Below, piece after piece: positions 40,672-43,064 of a stretch of DNA of 43,064 nucleotides. Origin of the DNA: JBIOWF01 sp044868295 (GTDB lineage: Bacteria; Actinomycetota; Actinomycetes; Streptosporangiales; Streptosporangiaceae). Each line of letters opens with the position of its first letter. The stretch's first letter is position 1. The notes beneath the pieces were generated by a model. It was given only the letters and a program-made list of their open reading frames with translations, was not told where the DNA came from and did not search any database. The stretch spans positions 1-43,064 of the forward strand of contig JBIOWF010000034.1 of the NCBI GenBank assembly GCA_044868295.1, read 5' to 3'. The position numbers and the translations under genes were made by a program.

Positions 40672-41838
40672 TCATTTCTGGTTCCGAATGGTGACCATAT
40701 CCGGTTTCCCGTTGGGCAGGAGCGGGATCTTCGTCACAGCCTCCACCGCGCGTGGCGCGGCGTAGGCGGGCAGCCGTTCCTTGGCGAAGCCCCGCAGTTC
40801 GGGGAGGGTGACATCGCCCACGACGACCGCGACGACGATCTCGCCCCACTCGGGATCGGGCCTGCCGACGACGGCCACGTCGCGGACGGCGGGGTGATCG
40901 GCCAGCACCCGGGCGACGGCTCCGGCGACGACTTTCCGGCCGCCGGTGTTGATCACGTCGTCGGCCCGGCCGAGGACCTTGAGCCGCCCGCCGTCGATGA
41001 CCCCCAGGTCGGACGTGACGAACCACCCACCCGCGAAGTCGTGCCCGAGCCGGTAGCGCGAGAACAGGACGGGGCCGGCGATCATGATCCGCCCGTCGTC
41101 CCGCACTTCGAGATCTACATCGTAAAGGGGCACGCCGTCGTACACACAGCCGCCGCTCGTCTCGCTCATGCCGTACGTCGTGACGATCCTCGCTCCCCGT
41201 CCGCGTGCCGTTTCGAGCAGGGCCGGGGGAGCGGGCGCGCCTCCCAGCAAGATCGTACGGAACGCCGAAACATCGGCGTCCGCGTCGACGAGCCGCCTGA
41301 GCTGGGTCGGCACCAGCGACACATGATCGGCACCGCTCCGCGCGACGTCCATCGCGGAGAAACGCGGGTGGATGATCGGCTCCGTGCCGCACAACAGGGA
41401 ACGGACCAGCACCTGCATGCCGGAGATGTGCGACGGCGGCAGGCAGCACAGCCATCGCTCGCCCGGCGCGGCGTCCAGCCTGTCCAGCGACGCCCTCGCG
41501 GAGGCCGTCAGCGCCTCCGCCGGCAGCTCGACGCCCTTGGGAGTGCCGGTGGACCCCGACGTGGCGATGATCACAGCCGCGTCACTCGCCAGCCCGCCGG
41601 GCGCCCGCCGTACCCCCTCGGGGGTGACCACATGGGTGGGCCGGAGCGCGGCGAGCGCGGCCTCCAGCGCCGGACCAGGCAGATCGGGGGAGAGAGGCAG
41701 CACGGCGGGGCCGTCGCCCGACAGGGCGTGCCGTACGGCGTCGAAGAGCGCCGGCCCGGGAGGCAGCACCAGGGCGTGCACCGGGCGGCCATCGGCGGCG
41801 ACGGCCCGCGAAGGGCGATGTTCAGGACGGCTGGACAC
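40672..41838 (-). CDS. menE: o-succinylbenzoate-CoA ligase (MenE) / AMP-forming ligase
   Basis: 388 residues from the GTG at 41838. TAACCT (41851-41846) is seven bases upstream and no Shine-Dalgarno is seen, so the mRNA is probably leaderless. The ANL-superfamily P-loop ATSGSTGTPKGVEL, VTTYGMSETSGGCV, VTSDLGVIDGGRLKVLGRAD, DVINTGGRKV, and the catalytic Lys in LLPNGKPD are present. The protein is short for a ligase (normal ~450-500) because the N-terminal subdomain is compact, as in actinobacterial MenE. It activates o-succinylbenzoate in menaquinone synthesis. Divergent menB and menA support the call. Confidence 0.9.
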   Translation of the reverse strand: MSSRPEHRPSRAVAADGRPVHALVLPPGPALFDAVRHALSGDGPAVLPLSPDLPGPALEAALAALRPTHVVTPEGVRRAPGGLASDAAVIIATSGSTGTPKGVELPAEALTASARASLDRLDAAPGERWLCCLPPSHISGMQVLVRSLLCGTEPIIHPRFSAMDVARSGADHVSLVPTQLRRLVDADADVSAFRTILLGGAPAPPALLETARGRGARIVTTYGMSETSGGCVYDGVPLYDVDLEVRDDGRIMIAGPVLFSRYRLGHDFAGGWFVTSDLGVIDGGRLKVLGRADDVINTGGRKVVAGAVARVLADHPAVRDVAVVGRPDPEWGEIVVAVVVGDVTLPELRGFAKERLPAYAAPRAVEAVTKIPLLPNGKPDMVTIRNQK

Positions 41839-41923
41839 GGTCGTAAGGTTAGTCCGGATGCGAGGATCCGCCGGTGAGCGGCCGGTCCGTCGCGGAGCAA
41901 CCTGTGGCGAGTGAGGAGCGACT

Positions 41924-42754
41924 GTGACGAGCGGCGTCGACTGGAAGCGGTCCGGTGAATACGAGGACATCGTCTACGAGACCGCCGAGGGCATCGCGAA
42001 GATCACGATCAACCGGCCCGAACGGCACAACGCGTTCCGCCCCACGACCCTCTTCGAGCTCCGCGACGCGTTCAACATCGCCCAGGAGGACACCGGCATC
42101 GGTGTGATCATCTTCACCGGGGCGGGGGACCGGGCGTTCTGCTCCGGCGGGGATCAGAAGATCCGCGGCGACGACGGCTACGTGGACAAGTCCACCCCGC
42201 ACGTGGGCCGGCTCAACGTGCTCGACCTGCAGGTGCAGATCCGGCGCTGCCCCAAGCCCGTCATCGCGATGGTCGCGGGCTACGCGATCGGCGGCGGCCA
42301 CGTCCTGCACGTGTGCTGCGACCTCACGATCGCCGCCGACAACGCGAGATTCGGCCAGACGGGCCCCAAGGTGGGCTCGTTCGACGGCGGCTACGGCTCG
42401 TGGCTGCTCGCCGAGACCGTCGGCCTCAAGCGGGCCCGGGAGATCTGGTACCTGTGCCGGCAGTACGACGCCGAGACCGCCCTCCAGTGGGGGCTCGTCA
42501 ACGCCGTGGTGCCGCTGGAGCGCCTGGAGGAGGAGACCGTCCAGTGGGCGCGGGAGCTCCTGGAGAAGTCGCCGCTCGCGCTGCGCATGCTCAAGGGCGC
42601 ACTGAACGCGGTCACCGACGGCGCGGCCGGGATGCAGCAGTTCGCCGGTGACGCCACGCTCCTCTACTACATGAGCGAAGAGGCGCAAGAAGGCAAGAAC
42701 GCGTACGTGCAGAAGCGGCGTCCCGAATTCGAGAGGTTCCCGAAGCGGCCGTGA
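41924..42754 (+). CDS. menB: 1,4-dihydroxy-2-naphthoyl-CoA synthase
   Basis: 276 residues, the usual length. Crotonase fold with AKITINRPERHNAFRPTTLF, the oxyanion strands DRAFCSGGDQKIRG and MVAGYAIGGGHVLHVCCDL, and TGPKVGSFDGGYGSWLLAE, which is characteristic of MenB. The catalytic Asp and Tyr near the C-terminus (GDATLLYYMSEEAQEGKNAY) are also MenB-specific. It closes the second ring of the naphthoquinone from o-succinylbenzoyl-CoA. The GTG start follows AGGAG five bases upstream. menA begins seven bases after its stop. Confidence 0.96.
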   Translation: MTSGVDWKRSGEYEDIVYETAEGIAKITINRPERHNAFRPTTLFELRDAFNIAQEDTGIGVIIFTGAGDRAFCSGGDQKIRGDDGYVDKSTPHVGRLNVLDLQVQIRRCPKPVIAMVAGYAIGGGHVLHVCCDLTIAADNARFGQTGPKVGSFDGGYGSWLLAETVGLKRAREIWYLCRQYDAETALQWGLVNAVVPLERLEEETVQWARELLEKSPLALRMLKGALNAVTDGAAGMQQFAGDATLLYYMSEEAQEGKNAYVQKRRPEFERFPKRP

Positions 42755-42761
42755 TCGGGTC

Positions 42762-43064
42762 ATGACCACCGCGGCGCAGTGGGTGGAGGGCGCGCGACCG
42801 CGCACGCTCGGCGCGGCGGTGTCACCGGTGCTGGTCGGCACCGCCGCCGCGGTCGCCGACGCCGGCGGCGTGATCTGGTGGCGGTTCGCCGGCGCGATGG
42901 TCGTCGCGCTCGCGCTGCAGGTCGGCGTGAACTACGCCAACGACTACTCCGACGGTGTGCGCGGCACCGACAAGGTCCGGCGGGGGCCGATCCGGCTGGT
43001 GGCGAGTGGCCTCGCGTCGCCGGGTGCGGTGCGGAACGCGGCGGCGATCTCCTTCGCGGTCGCC
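42762..43064 (+). CDS. menA: 1,4-dihydroxy-2-naphthoate polyprenyltransferase (5' part)
   Basis: 101 codons are present and the gene runs off the window. MTTAAQWVEGARPRTLGAAV is a UbiA-type opening, and VNYANDYSDGVRGTDKVRRG contains the N-D-x-x-D Mg-diphosphate motif of MenA. At least two membrane spans are visible. It attaches the isoprenoid chain to DHNA at the membrane. It is co-transcribed with menB (gap of seven bases). Confidence 0.93.
   Translation, partial: MTTAAQWVEGARPRTLGAAVSPVLVGTAAAVADAGGVIWWRFAGAMVVALALQVGVNYANDYSDGVRGTDKVRRGPIRLVASGLASPGAVRNAAAISFAVA

Noticed and set aside
40363..41877. 504-codon plus-strand frame over menE and the exported protein gene
   Set aside because: Codon-bias shadow. 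The minus strand carries all ANL-ligase motifs.

Overview
The window is high-GC actinobacterial DNA with dense coding on both strands. Starts are a mixture of GTG, ATG and some TTG, and several genes look leaderless, with a TANNNT hexamer 6-8 bases before the start codon. The block pgsA-like / garA / MerR / bifunctional nuclease / MerR / gcvP matches the Mycobacterium tuberculosis Rv1822-Rv1832 neighbourhood. Together with the divergent menE / menB-menA genes and an HrdB-type sigma gene, this suggests a Streptosporangiaceae-like actinomycete (Streptosporangium, Microbispora, Nonomuraea or a relative). The genus is inference.

Layout. 1-9.6 kb is mixed metabolism and repair: a FluG-N-type amidohydrolase, an ABC-2 exporter pair, thyX, a wrecked EEP nuclease gene, phzF, an MBL hydrolase, an AlkB-like dioxygenase behind a LexA-type box, a broken EamA exporter behind a large hairpin, a SnoaL-like protein, a two-ACT protein and a small helical protein. 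9.9-13.4 kb is accessory: a DUF2637/HTH membrane protein, a decayed secreted protein, and a divergent pair (small membrane protein and permuted papain-like protein) that appears to share one symmetric -10 element. 13.4-19.5 kb holds an isochorismatase-like protein with a TetR regulator, a MoaD-like/BNR pair that looks damaged, a flavohemoglobin and a GATase-like protein lacking its cysteine, which flank a perfect CRP-type palindrome, and an acyl-CoA dehydrogenase with in-frame microrepeats.

19.6-28.8 kb is the conserved core: a CDP-alcohol phosphatidyltransferase coupled to a mannose-1-phosphate guanylyltransferase/phosphomannomutase-like protein, then garA, an ftsR-like MerR gene, BFN, a second MerR gene, and gcvP under a tandem glycine riboswitch. 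28.8-33.0 kb is a small redox island: an MmyB-type XRE regulator divergent from two SDRs and a tautomerase, ending in an aldo-keto reductase fragment. It is bracketed by two related sequences, the 3' end of a bactofilin-like/LRR gene and a decayed copy of that end. 33.0-38.5 kb holds the bactofilin-LRR gene, a TPR gene, a frameshifted relic, an alpha/beta hydrolase, a DUF5999 gene, a TetR gene and a small helical protein. 38.7-43.1 kb holds a principal-type sigma factor, a secreted or anchored small protein, and the menaquinone genes menE, menB and menA (cut by the window edge).

The main themes are frequent gene decay (EEP, EamA, AKR, LRR relic, secreted-protein relic, 16-bp-duplication relic), family members without their catalytic residue, and unusually legible regulatory DNA. 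No CRISPR array, tRNA, rRNA or intact transposase was recognised.
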